Source: Halobaculum gomorrense
GTDB taxonomy: Archaea; Halobacteriota; Halobacteria; Halobacteriales; Haloferacaceae
Length of the DNA: 64,000 nucleotides
Assembly (NCBI RefSeq): GCF_900129775.1
Contig: NZ_FQWV01000002.1
Location: 186,001-250,000, forward strand
Reading direction: 5' to 3'
The notes under the pieces were generated by a model, which did not search any database, had not been told where the DNA came from, and saw only the letters and a program-made list of their open reading frames with translations. Position numbers and translations under genes: made by a program. Shown piece by piece: positions 44,533 through 53,704 of this stretch (positions are counted from its first letter, which is position 1; the number at the start of each line of letters is the position of its first letter).

Positions 44533-45789
44533 TCAACGGTTGCCACGTCGTGTTCGATCGCCGACTGGACCGGGGAGCGTCATCGCCGGGATCGCGCCGG
44601 TCGGGAGGGCGTTGCGCATGCCGGCGAGGAACGGGCCGGGATCGTCGAGCCGGAGGTAATCGAATCGGGGCTCGCGGGCGATCGAGGAGCCGATCTCCCA
44701 GAGCGTCCGGGGGATCGACGGGCGCGCCACGTGGGGCGACTCCTCGGTGAAGACGCTGGTCAGGTAGCCGACTTCGCCGTGGAGCATGTGCGTCCCGACA
44801 CCGATTTGGTAGTCGTCGTCGATCTCGTCGGCGCGCCCGGTCGCCGCGAGCCAGTAGTACCACGGGTAGTCGGCGCCGGCGTGGACCGTCGACGGGAGCG
44901 ACTGCCACATCCGAGGATTGATCTCCGTGAGGACGTACTCGCCCGTCTCGGCGTCGCGCATGTACTCGATGCACGCGAGGCCGTACCAGTCGAGTTCCGA
45001 CAGCAACGCCCGCCCGACCCGCTCCAGTTCCGGGTCGCGGATCGACCGCCGGTAGACGCCCCCGCCGTCGGTGTAAGAGTTGCCGCGGATCTGGCGGTGC
45101 TGGAACGTCGCGAGCGGCTCGCCGCGGTCGTACAGCCCGGTGAACATGAACTCGCCGTCGGTGCGGACGAACTCCTGGATGATGGGATCGTGGCGCATCG
45201 CCGTCCGGATCTCCTCGGCGTCGGGCGTCTCGCCGCGGCCGACGTGGTGGATGTGTTTCACCACGTCAATGTCGTCCGGTCCCCACTGCGAGAGGTACGA
45301 GTCCGCGAGGACGTTGTACCGCGACTTCACGAGCAGCTCCGGCGTCCAGTCATCCACCTCCGAGAGGAGCCGCGTTTCCGGAACCGGGACGCCAGCGGCC
45401 TCCGCCGCCGCCGCGAGCTGCAGTCGGTCGTACACGCGCTCCAGTTGCGACATCGACGGCACGACGAGCGAGACGTGTTCTGCGAACGCGTCCTCGTAGC
45501 GCGACAGCAGATAGCTGTCTTCCGGACGGACCGGGATGACCGTCCGAACGTCCTCACGCTCGGCCAGCGCGAGCAGCGCGTCGCGGTAGGCCAGCAGTCC
45601 CTCCCGCGGCGGCGGCAGCGAGACGGCCTCGTCGCAGTAGCGGGACGCCGCCGCCGGCGCGGTCGCCTTCTCGGAGGCGACGACGGTGCCGACCCCCTGC
45701 CGGGCGAGCGACCGGACACAGGTGTAACTCGACGCGTCGTGACCCGTCGGAATCAGCGCGCGATCTCTCTCGGGGGTCGTGTCCGCCAT
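44533..45789 (-). CDS. ATP-grasp carboxylate-amine ligase family protein
   Basis: The 418-residue protein has a carbamoyl-phosphate synthase L-chain-like ATP-grasp architecture: an N-terminal domain with PTGHDASSYTCVRSLARQGV, the central LVKSRYNV with ATP-binding Lys, and YGLACIEYMRDAETGEYVLTEINPRMW with metal-binding Glu and Asn. Such enzymes ligate an amine to a carboxylate, for instance in peptide or cell-surface modification. The partner gene downstream on the same strand is unrelated. The substrate is unknown. Confidence 0.8.
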   Translation of the reverse strand: MADTTPERDRALIPTGHDASSYTCVRSLARQGVGTVVASEKATAPAAASRYCDEAVSLPPPREGLLAYRDALLALAEREDVRTVIPVRPEDSYLLSRYEDAFAEHVSLVVPSMSQLERVYDRLQLAAAAEAAGVPVPETRLLSEVDDWTPELLVKSRYNVLADSYLSQWGPDDIDVVKHIHHVGRGETPDAEEIRTAMRHDPIIQEFVRTDGEFMFTGLYDRGEPLATFQHRQIRGNSYTDGGGVYRRSIRDPELERVGRALLSELDWYGLACIEYMRDAETGEYVLTEINPRMWQSLPSTVHAGADYPWYYWLAATGRADEIDDDYQIGVGTHMLHGEVGYLTSVFTEESPHVARPSIPRTLWEIGSSIAREPRFDYLRLDDPGPFLAGMRNALPTGAIPAMTLPGPVGDRTRRGNR

Positions 45790-45904
45790 GTTGTCGGTCC
45801 GATCGACGGGGCGGGCGATTAGTATGGAGTCGCCAGTCACCGGTACGATGTGGATAACGGGACAAGCGCGGGCCGTCTGTCCTCGGTCGACACCGACGGG
45901 AGGA

Positions 45905-47634
45905 CTACGTCGCCGCCTCAACCGCCGAGCGGGCGGAACCGACCGCGGCGGGGTCGATCGCCTGCGACTCCGTTCGGCGGTCGTCCCCGTCGCCCGAGTC
46001 GCCTCTGTCACGCGAGTCGTCGCCATCGACGGACTCCTCCCCGGTTGTCGACTCCGTACCGTTCGACTCTTGGATCACGTACCGCTGGCCGACCATCGGG
46101 TCAAGAAGGCTGTCGACGGGCGCGCGGTCGTCGCGGAGCACGGGCACGTCGTCGGTCGGCGGCGGCGGGGCATACGTCCAGACCTCCGCGCGTAGGTCGA
46201 TACCGATGTCCCGGCGTTCGTTTCGGGCGAGCAACTCCGCCTCGGAGATCCGGGTGTCGTTGTTCGTCGCGACGATCTCGATGTTCTGGACGACGCCGCC
46301 CCCGACGGTCGGGAAGCCGTACACCTGCGGACACACCCGCGACATGGTGCGATACTCAGCCCGGTAGAACTGCGAGGCGGGCCCGCTCGCGGCCGAGATG
46401 ACGTTCGCGAAGAGGATGCCGTCCTCGTCGAGGCGGCTGCTCGCGAGCGACATGAACTCCCGCGTGGTCAACTCGAACGGCACTTTGTCCCGCTGGTAGG
46501 CGTCGAGGACGACCAGGTCGTACGTCCGGTTCGTCTCTCGGAGGAACTGTCGACCGCCCCGGTTGTAGATGTTCAGCCGCGGCGACTCCTCGACGCCGAA
46601 GTACTCCGTCGCGGCAGCGATCACCTCGGGATCGATCTCGGCCACGTCGACGGTAACGTTCTTATACTCGTGGACGAACCGCCTCGGGCCGGTGAAGCCG
46701 CCGCCGCCGACGAACAGCACCCGGTCGATCTCGTCGGGGTCGCCGGCGAAGAGGTACGGGAGGTGGAAGTAGCGGGTGTACTCGAAGACGTGACGGTACG
46801 GCTCCTCCAGATCTATCGCGCTGTGTCGCTGTCCGCCGAGGTACCGCCTCCGGGTGTCGCCGAGGTCCACGACCCGAAGCTGCTGGTACGGCGTCTGCGT
46901 CTCGTAGACGACCTCGCCCTGCCCTGCACGGTGTAGCCGGCGGCGCCCGTCGCCGCCGGCACGAGCAGCAGCGCCAGGAAGCCGGTGACTGCCACCCGCT
47001 CGCGACCGATCGGCCGCCCGACAGCCAGCGCCGCCGCGATCGAGAGCGCGCCGAACACCAGCGCGATCCGGTCGATGCCGAGCGACGGGATCAGGAGGTA
47101 CGTGGTCGCGAACGCGCCGACGATGCTCCCGACGGTGCCGAGCATGTATACGTGGCCCGACGCCTCGCCGAACCCCTCTTTCGCGGACAGTTCGGCGGCG
47201 TACGGGCTGACGTAGCCGAGGAGGTACGTCGGCGGGCCGAAGAGGAGGACGACCGCCGGCAGCGACGCGACCCGGCTCGGCAGCGAGAAGCCCGAGGTAG
47301 CCCGGAGGAGCACGTCGCCAACGAGGATCAGCCCCGCGACGTACACCGCGGTCAGGAGGAACACGCGGGCCATCCGCCCGTTCGTCGCGCGCTCGGCGGC
47401 CAGCTTGCCGCCGCGGTGGTAGCCGTAGCTGAGCGCCGCGAGGAAGACCCCGATGATTGTGCCCCACGTGTAGATGCTGCTGCCGAACTGCGGGGCGATC
47501 ATCCGCCCGGCGAGGATATCGAGACCCATGCTCGCGACCCCCGAGACGAACACGGCGATCTCCGGCCTGTTCAGACGGAGGGCGTCGACGGCGCGGGTCG
47601 ATCTCATCACCGATGCCACGCGTCCGAGCGGCAT
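45905..47634 (-). pseudogene. Spermidine synthase-like protein with N-terminal transporter-like membrane domain, frameshifted
   Basis: The N-terminal part (MPLGRVAS, then about eight helices from VFVSGVASMGLDILAGRM to FLALLLVPAATGAAGY) and the C-terminal aminopropyltransferase/methyltransferase-like part (RVLFVGGGGFTGPRRF, VAEIDPEV, LVVLDAYQRDKVPFELTTREF) are in different frames. They rejoin as VQGQGEVVYETQTPYQ if one base is restored near 46918-46925. The full product would be about 575 residues, the usual membrane-anchored spermidine synthase-like fusion of unknown substrate. Error or pseudogene cannot be told apart. Confidence 0.8.
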
Positions 47635-48054
47635 AACTGTTCGACGGGCGCGGTGCGGGTATGGGTCCGACAAGAGAAACGCACTTGAGTCGCAACGGGG
47701 TAGGTGCGGGTGGCCGATGACGAGGTGACCGCTCCGAGCCCGGGTGGCTCCGGCGCGACGACGAGCCCTATGAGTGCCGAGGCCACCGCTTTCGACGGTC
47801 GACGGCGTCTCTGGGGGTATCTGTTCGTGGAAACGGGAGACCTCGTCCCCGTCGATGAAGAGTCAGCCAGTCGAACTCGACTCGCTCGGCGAACTATCTC
47901 GGGCCGGTGGCCCGGCTCCTCGTCGTATTCGCTGTCTGGCAGATGCGAATCTTCGAGGAATCGGAATAGCCGCATCGTCCGAAACAGACGCCGAATTCGC
48001 GGGTATATTAATTCCCGATACTATTATATAATAACATATGTTATTGCCTGAGTG
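47635..48054. other. Intergenic stretch with possible gene remnants, AT-rich at its right end
   Basis: These 420 bases have no convincing gene. A plus-strand frame from a GTG at 47704 (ADDEVTAPSP, then WGYLFVETGDLVPV) looks locally protein-like, and a second frame from 47855 (MKSQPVELDSLGELSR) continues to 48031, which could be pieces of one decayed gene. From about 48000 the sequence becomes AT-rich and holds a promoter. Confidence 0.5.
48023..48045 (+). promoter_or_regulatory. TATA box plus perfect 16-bp palindrome before the lipoprotein gene
   Basis: ATTATATA at about 48023-48030 sits some 25-30 bases before the start at 48055. It is followed directly by AATAACATATGTTATT (48030-48045), a perfect palindrome. 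A binder there would cover the transcription start region and so could block the operon. Confidence 0.65.
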
Positions 48055-48462
48055 ATGCTGCCACCTGACCAGTCTGAAAAATCACTGGTGGAGGGTTCGG
48101 ACTCCTCGACGGCGAGCGACAGACCGGCCCGAGGGTCGGTATTCGACCGCCGTGGCTTGCTGCGTCTCGTCTCGGTGACGACGGTAACCAGTCTCGCCGG
48201 CTGCAGTCGGCTCGGTGACTTCCTTGACGGCGACGACGCCGGGGGTCCCACGTCCACCTACGGCTACGGAGGAAGTCCGACGGCAGCGACCACCGCCACG
48301 CCGATCGCTACCGCGACTCGAACGGGTGGAGCCACTTCCACGACCACGCGGACCAACACGCAGGCCGGTACGGACACAGCGGCCCGAACGGCGACGTCTG
48401 TGCCGGAAGACGACTACGGCGAGCAGGGCTACGGACAGTACGGCTACGGGGGAACACGATGA
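48055..48462 (+). CDS. Tat-exported lipoprotein with Thr-rich and Tyr-Gly-rich regions
   Basis: The protein (about 135 residues) has a Tat signal (FDRRGLLRLVS) and a lipobox (SLAGC), so it should be exported and lipid-anchored. After the Cys comes an acidic stretch, STYGYGG, a Thr/Ala-rich spacer and a C-terminal YGEQGYGQYGYGG. The Thr-rich part is a likely glycosylation zone and the Tyr-Gly repeats suggest adhesion or self-association. The frame begins with GTG at 48052 or ATG at 48055. It is followed 7 bases later by a C1q-like protein gene. Confidence 0.7.
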   Translation: MLPPDQSEKSLVEGSDSSTASDRPARGSVFDRRGLLRLVSVTTVTSLAGCSRLGDFLDGDDAGGPTSTYGYGGSPTAATTATPIATATRTGGATSTTTRTNTQAGTDTAARTATSVPEDDYGEQGYGQYGYGGTR

Positions 48463-48469
48463 CAGTGCT

Positions 48470-49282
48470 ATGACCGACAATCACAGCTACAACACACCCG
48501 CGAAGGGGGCGACAGACTGGCACGCACCGCTGAATGATAACTTCGAGCGGCTCGACGGCGACGTCGAGGTCCGCGACCGCGAGGCTAACCGGGGGGATTA
48601 CCTGGCCAAGGCCGGTGCGAAGTTTTTCGCGACCGACACGGGGGCGACCTACATCGGCGACGGAAGCAACTGGAACCGGCTGGCGACTTCGGGGGAGGAC
48701 CCGACGTTCAATTCGCTGCGCGTCGAAAGCGCGCCGAGTTCGAACACCGACGTCGTTCGGCAGTCTGAACTCTCTGATAAGGCCGATTTGGTCCACTCTC
48801 ACTCCGGCGACGACATCTCTCCGGACACGGTCAGCGCCACCCGCGTGAAGGCCGATACGGTCGTCGCGACAGACGTCGGCACGACCGTCTGGGACGCCTA
48901 CGGCCAGTCGGTTCCGTCTGGGAGCCCGACGACGATCGAGTTCCAGAACGTCGAGGTCGACCAGCGAAGCCAATGGAGCAGTTCGAACTACACTATCGAG
49001 GTCACCGAGCCAGGGAACTATCTGGTCTCCGGCGGTATCTTCTGGCGCGACCAGCCCTCGTCCGGAACGAACCACTGGTTCACCGTCAGGAGGAACGGCA
49101 ATGTCGGGGTGGCACAGGCGTTCGCAGAGGGTCCAAACGACTGGCAGCTCCAGGCGAGCCGTCCCGTCCTCGACGTCGATAGCGGCGACTCGTTCCACCT
49201 GGAGGTCGAACAGTACGAGGGCAGTCCGCTCCGTATCGGGGGGAGTCGGGTCTCTACGTACTTGTCCGTCGTGCAGCTGTAG
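48470..49282 (+). CDS. Putative C1q/TNF-like surface or tail-fibre-like protein
   Basis: The 270-residue protein has no signal. The first part (NTPAKGATDWHAPLNDNFERLDGDVEVRD) resembles the start of phage-tail-fibre and haloarchaeal beta-helix proteins, a middle Ser/Asp-rich region with VRQSELSDKADLVHSHSG looks like a collagen- or fibre-like spacer, and the C-terminus (IEFQNVEVD, NYLVSGGIFWRDQ, DSGDSFHLEVEQY, STYLSVVQL) fits a C1q-like jelly roll, which forms trimers. It is coupled in one operon with the lipoprotein. The link to C1q is by pattern only. Confidence 0.6.
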   Translation: MTDNHSYNTPAKGATDWHAPLNDNFERLDGDVEVRDREANRGDYLAKAGAKFFATDTGATYIGDGSNWNRLATSGEDPTFNSLRVESAPSSNTDVVRQSELSDKADLVHSHSGDDISPDTVSATRVKADTVVATDVGTTVWDAYGQSVPSGSPTTIEFQNVEVDQRSQWSSSNYTIEVTEPGNYLVSGGIFWRDQPSSGTNHWFTVRRNGNVGVAQAFAEGPNDWQLQASRPVLDVDSGDSFHLEVEQYEGSPLRIGGSRVSTYLSVVQL

Positions 49283-49479
49283 GCGGGGCCTGCCGACAGA
49301 GCGGACAACCGCGGACACGCGCGTGCTCGGCTTGCGGCGGAGACTTAGACTGAGTCGCCTTGACAGCGGCGCCACCCACGTTCGCTATGGACAGATCCCG
49401 AGTCGTGAGTGCCGAGGCCGATCCGCTGCCGTCGACGGCGGGGCCCCCGCGGACGCCGACGAGTTGGATGCTTTAGAAG

Positions 49480-49840
49480 GTGTCATAGAAGTCTTAACAA
49501 GGTGTTCGTTACTCTTCTGAGATTCATAAAATAGCCGGTGAGATCACGAACCTACCAATCCGATCTCGTTTCAGTTACAATTGGGGCAAACTGAAATCGT
49601 AGCGCCAGCATAGTATGTCTTCTCCGCCAATTCCGTTCCACAGGTGCCACAGCTTTCTTCTTGTCTGTCAACAGAAGTGCCGTCGGTCGTCTCAGACCCA
49701 CAACCACAATTTGCCCCGACAACGTTCTGCATACCAAGATCGTTCGAACGGATCACAATAAGAGTCAGTCGGACGCCAGAATCCTTGTCCATGCTCTGTA
49801 CGTACCGTTCAAACCAGGGGCGAGAGCGGTTCTATGACAC
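49480..49840. repeat. Pair of 11-bp inverted repeats flanking a small zinc-ribbon gene
   Basis: GTGTCATAGAA at 49480-49490 recurs as its reverse complement at 49830-49840. The enclosed about 340 bases are AT-richer than the surroundings and hold one short gene. This might be a small mobile cassette or chance; no target duplication was found on inspection. Confidence 0.35.
49571..49792 (-). CDS. Small zinc-ribbon protein (73 aa)
   Basis: The protein has NCGCGSET, then SCGTCGTELAEK and SVCPNCN at the very C-terminus. The pairs CGTC and CPNC form a likely zinc ribbon, with a third Cys pair before. Codon use is AT-richer than in neighbours, which suggests recent acquisition. The N-terminus may start at Met22 instead (MQNVVGANCG). 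Confidence 0.55.
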   Translation of the reverse strand: MDKDSGVRLTLIVIRSNDLGMQNVVGANCGCGSETTDGTSVDRQEESCGTCGTELAEKTYYAGATISVCPNCN

Positions 49841-50307
49841 TCCGTGGGTTAGCCTTCCGCGTCGCAGTCAGTGAGATGAACGGCCATCCCTCTGGGAGTG
49901 CGCCGCGAGCGTCCCGCAAGCGGGTGCGATTCTACAGGCAGAGCAGGCCGAGCGCCTCGGGACTTGACCACGAAGCAGTTCACCAGGTGTACGAGTCGAC
50001 GTGATGACTGGCGCCCGGGGTACAGCCCCGCCGGCGCCGCGCGCTCGACCCGAATCTCCCACGACCGAACGGGTGAGGTATGAACACATGGATCGGGCGG
50101 TATCGGCCCGCACGGAGCTGATTCCTCCGGATCACGGGGATCGAGGGATCGTTGTGACTGATCAGGCACCCTACTCCCGCGTAACCGACTGACTATGGTT
50201 GAATGACCACGAGAAGATGTTCTCTCAGAATGTTCGTCCGGAAAGAATTTCGTTAAAAAAACGAATGCGGAACCCTTATCGGGTAGACAGTCATTTGTTT
50301 AGTTGCA
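49793..50307. other. Gene-free intergenic region before the cold-shock gene
   Basis: About 515 bases contain only short Arg- or Ser-rich frames on both strands that look noncoding. A direct GGATCACGGGGATCGAGGGATC stretch near 50128-50150 and local hairpins are seen, but no known element. The right end carries the cold-shock promoter. Confidence 0.6.
50249..50282 (+). promoter_or_regulatory. Promoter of the cold-shock protein gene with a TTCGTT-AACGAA dyad
   Basis: The arms TTCGTT (50249-50254) and AACGAA (50260-50265) flank an A-run, and CCTTATC (about 50274-50280) stands some 27-33 bases before the ATG, as a TATA element would. The dyad resembles the TTCGTTACGAA palindrome beside carA. Confidence 0.45.
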
Positions 50308-50502
50308 ATGGCAAACGGTAAGGTTGATTTCTTCAACGACACTGGCGGCTACGGTTTCATTACGACTGAGGACTCCGACGACGACGTGTTCTTCCACATG
50401 GAGGATGTCGGCGGCGAGGATCTGACCGAGGGAACCGAGATCGAGTTCGACATCGAACAGGCCCCCAAGGGCCCGCGCGCGACGAACGTCGTCCGCGCAT
50501 AA
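50308..50502 (+). CDS. cspA: Cold-shock domain protein (CspA family)
   Basis: The 64-residue protein is a complete cold-shock domain with the RNA-binding motifs GYGFIT and DVFFHM and the closing PKGPRATNV. It binds single-stranded nucleic acid and acts as an RNA chaperone. The typical N-terminus MANGKVDFFNDTGGYG confirms the start. Confidence 0.95.
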   Translation: MANGKVDFFNDTGGYGFITTEDSDDDVFFHMEDVGGEDLTEGTEIEFDIEQAPKGPRATNVVRA

Positions 50503-50624
50503 TCCGGTTTCACACGGTCGCCTGACGGCGACACACTGATTCCGTTTCTTCAGGACCCGCTGACGACGAGCGACGCGTGCCGTCCGTCGCGACGGGGACA
50601 AACGGTCGTTGCCGAGCCGGCGGC

Positions 50625-52060
50625 TTACTCGTTGCCGGTCTGGGGTCTCAGTTTCGTTTCCGGTCGCGGTTTCGGTCTCAGCTTTGTTCCCGGTCTCGCC
50701 GTCGGCTTCACTCCTGTCGTCCTCGGGCGGGCCTGCTTCCTCTGGCGGGGCCTCGACCGGGAGGATTACCTCGGTCGTCGCGTCCGGCGTCAGCGCGACA
50801 GTGAACGATTCGTTGTCCTCTGCGCCGGCGAAGCTCCCGATCGCGTACGCCGTGTACGCCGTCTCCTCCTCGAGTTCGACGTCGACGGTGGCGACGACCG
50901 AGCCGTTGTTCTCGGCGGTCGCCGCGCGGATCTCCAGCGTGTAGTTGCCGGCGGGCACAGTCACGTAGTCGGTGACGCTCCCGTAAGACACGTTGTCGGC
51001 GACGACGACGTCAGTGCCGGCCACGGTGACGTCGACCGTCGGCGCGTCGGGCGAGAGGTGCGCGACGGCCACGGCGCTCTCGTTGTCCGCCGGTGTGTAC
51101 GCGTCGTCGTTGATGAACACCGGCGCGAACGGCTCGCTCGCGTTCTCGCTCACCTGCTCGGCGGCCGCGACGGTGGTCACGCTCCGGGGATCGACGGTGA
51201 TGTTCTCCGCGTACACCACATCGCCGCCCTCCGCGGTCGTGACGGTGAGGTTGTACTCCCCGCTGGCGACAGCGAGGTAGTCGGTGGTGGTACCGAACTC
51301 GAGGTTGGTCACGACCGTCTCGTTGTTCAACGACACGTTGACCGCGGGCGCGTCCGGCGACGCGTGCAGGACCCGCAGGTACGCCGTCTCCTGTGTCGAC
51401 GGACCGTCGTCGGTGTGGTTCATCGCCGTCGCCGCCGGCGACGCCGACACTCACCGGCGGCGCGTCGGGCGAGGCGTGCACCACGCGCACCGCTGCCGTC
51501 TCCTCGGCGGGCGGCTCGACGCGGTCCTCCAGCGGCGTCACGGCGAACGCCTGGTTCTGCCCGGACACCTCGCCGAAGGCGGCGACGGTGAACGCGCCGT
51601 TGTCGAACTGGATCTCCTGTTCGAACACCGCTTCCTCCTCGCCGGCGGCGGTCATAGTCACCCCATACGTTCCCGGTTCGAGCACGTAGTACCCGCTCAC
51701 CGAACCGTACGCGATGTCGGTGAGTATCTCTGTCCCCCCGACTGCCACGTCGACGTTCGGCGCGTCCGGCGAGAGGTGTGCGACGCGGACGACCACCATG
51801 CCGTCCTCGACCGCAGCGGCCGGATCGTCGGTTGCCTCGGGCGGCTCGGGCGTTTCAGTCTCCGCGTCTGTCGCTTCGCCTTCGGTCTCGGTTTCCTCCG
51901 CTGCGGTCTCCTCGCCGGTCACCTCCTCGACCGTGCCGACCGTCGCGTTCGTCGCGTTCGTGCTGTTGTTCGTCCCTGCGCCGCATCCCGCGAGGCCGAC
52001 GCCGGCCGCCGCGCCCAGCGCCGCCGCGAACTGTCGCCGTGACACCGTTCGTCGAGTCAT
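50625..52060 (-). pseudogene. DUF4397-domain secreted lipoprotein, frameshifted (possibly two fused genes)
   Basis: The N-terminus has a Tat signal (TVSRRQFAAALGAAAG) and lipobox (LAGCG), then a Thr/Glu-rich spacer and a first DUF4397-like unit (VRVAHLSPDAPNVDVAVGG, SGYYVLEPGTYGV). At about 51425-51450 the coding potential moves to another frame that continues with AYLRVLHASPDAPAVNVSLNN and a further unit (VAHLSPDAPTVDVTVAG). The second frame runs on past the expected end; removing one G from the run at 50642-50645 (plus strand) gives an acidic tail ending at the stop at 50625. Whether this is one gene with two indels, or two tandem genes joined by a deletion, is open. Confidence 0.7.
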
Positions 52061-52256
52061 GCAGGCAGACAGGTCCGGCGGCTGTCGCTTTGTTATGAAG
52101 CGGCGGGAACTACACACGCACGGATTACGCGCGGGACACGCTCGGACTCGACCGAGGCGATTTCTTTCTGCGGCGCGCTCGCGTTCGTTCGGTAGGCTCG
52201 ACCGAGCACGGCGGCTCCTGAGTAAGCCGCTCGTATGCGCGCTCGTCCGCTCGACG

Positions 52257-53456
52257 TTAGCCGGTCGTGACGATCTCGACCACGTCGCGGTGGTCGAGGA
52301 CGGTGTCGGCGCCGACCTGCCGTCCGCTCCGACAGTCGATCCCGTGGAGGAAGCCGTCGCCGATGTCCGAGTGCAGCGTGTACGCGAAGTCCTCGGCGGT
52401 CGCGTAGTCCGGGAGGACGAAGCAGTCGCGGAACGGACCCTTGCTCCAACTGCCGCTGGCGCTGCCGGGGAACACCGCCTTCGCGTCGAGCTCGTCGAAC
52501 AGCGCCGCCTCGATCACCGACTGCACGCCGGTGCCGCCGTACTCGGTGACGAACTCGCGGATGACCTCCAGCCCGGCCTCCTGCTCGTCGCTCACGTCGC
52601 CGACGATGTCGAAGTCAGCGTCGCCCTGCGTGTACTCGACGACGCCCGCCTCGTCGGCCGTCTTCAGCGACCCCTCCGCGTGGGCGCTCGCGGGGACGAT
52701 CGTCAGGTGTTCGTACTCGGGATCGCTCGTGATTGACTCGTAGTTATCGCGGGCGGCGGGCGTGTCCATCTTGTTCGCCGCGATCACCATCGGCTTCGTT
52801 CGCTTGCGGATCTCGCGGGCGAGCTCGAAGCGATCGTCGTCGTCCCACGTCTCGGGGTCCAGCTCTAGGTCCAGCGACAGGACGACCTGCTTGATCTCGT
52901 CCTTGTTCGTCCGGAACGCGCTCAGCTGCTCGGCGAGTACCTCCTCGACGCCGACCTCGTCGCCGGGGTTCGGCCCTTGATACATCGACTCGAACTTCTC
53001 GATCCCCTTCTCCAAGATGTCGAGGTACCACTGATCGAGCTCCGCCTCGAGGAAGTCGATGTCCTCGCGGGGGTCGTGGCCCTCGGTCGGTTCCCCCTCG
53101 ATGTCTGTCTCGCCCGAGAAATCGACGACGTGGACGAGCACGTCCGCCTCGTTGAGGTCTGAGAGGAACTGGTTTCCAAGCCCCTTCCCCTCGTGGGCGC
53201 CGGGGATGAGGCCCGCCACGTCGACGAGTTTCACGGGGACGAACCGGGTGTCGTCGCGGCAGAAGCCGTGGTTCGGCTCGCACGTCTCGTCGAACTCCGG
53301 CGCGGGGCAGTCGACGCCAACGTACGCCTCGCCGACGCTGGGGTCGATCGTCGTGAAGGGGTACGCGCCCTCGGGCACGTCGTTCATCGTCGCGGCGTTG
53401 AAGAAGCTCGACTTCCCGACGGACGGCTTCCCGACGAGACCGATCTTGTAGCTCAT
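52257..53456 (-). CDS. YchF/Obg-family translation-associated GTPase (archaeal, with TGS domain)
   Basis: The 399-residue protein has G1 GLVGKPSVGKSSFFNA, DVAGLIPGAHEGKGLGNQFL (G3) and ANKMD (G4, NKxD), and a C-terminal TGS-like domain (AYTLHSDIGDGFLHGIDCRSGRQVG). YchF-type GTPases bind ATP or GTP and associate with ribosomes. The ATG at 53456 is preceded by noncoding sequence in the same frame. It is divergent from aIF-2beta, another translation gene. Confidence 0.92.
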   Translation of the reverse strand: MSYKIGLVGKPSVGKSSFFNAATMNDVPEGAYPFTTIDPSVGEAYVGVDCPAPEFDETCEPNHGFCRDDTRFVPVKLVDVAGLIPGAHEGKGLGNQFLSDLNEADVLVHVVDFSGETDIEGEPTEGHDPREDIDFLEAELDQWYLDILEKGIEKFESMYQGPNPGDEVGVEEVLAEQLSAFRTNKDEIKQVVLSLDLELDPETWDDDDRFELAREIRKRTKPMVIAANKMDTPAARDNYESITSDPEYEHLTIVPASAHAEGSLKTADEAGVVEYTQGDADFDIVGDVSDEQEAGLEVIREFVTEYGGTGVQSVIEAALFDELDAKAVFPGSASGSWSKGPFRDCFVLPDYATAEDFAYTLHSDIGDGFLHGIDCRSGRQVGADTVLDHRDVVEIVTTG

Positions 53457-53704
53457 TACGAGCGCTGGGCAGCCGCGACTGAAACGCGTTTCTACCGCAG
53501 GGCGCCCGTGACGCCCGTTCACATGGGGACTACACGGGAGCGTTTCGAGTGGAGTCCGCGGCCCGCACGCGATGTCGGACGCGTCTGTCGTCGCGGCGGC
53601 CTCCGGCTCGACCGGCGCCACTCGGCCGCAGTCCTCTAATCCCGCTGGAGCCACGGTACGGACTCTCTCGGAAGCCCTATACGTGAAACTGCCCTCCATC
53701 GCCT

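Noticed and set aside
49849-50169. Minus-strand frame of 106 codons before the cold-shock gene
   Set aside because: Arg/Pro-rich, no similarity seen, and no promoter; a transposase remnant was considered but no motif was found.
50299-50624. Continuation of the DUF4397 frame over the cold-shock gene
   Set aside because: It is antisense to a clear cspA gene and begins after a likely single-base insertion in a G-run.
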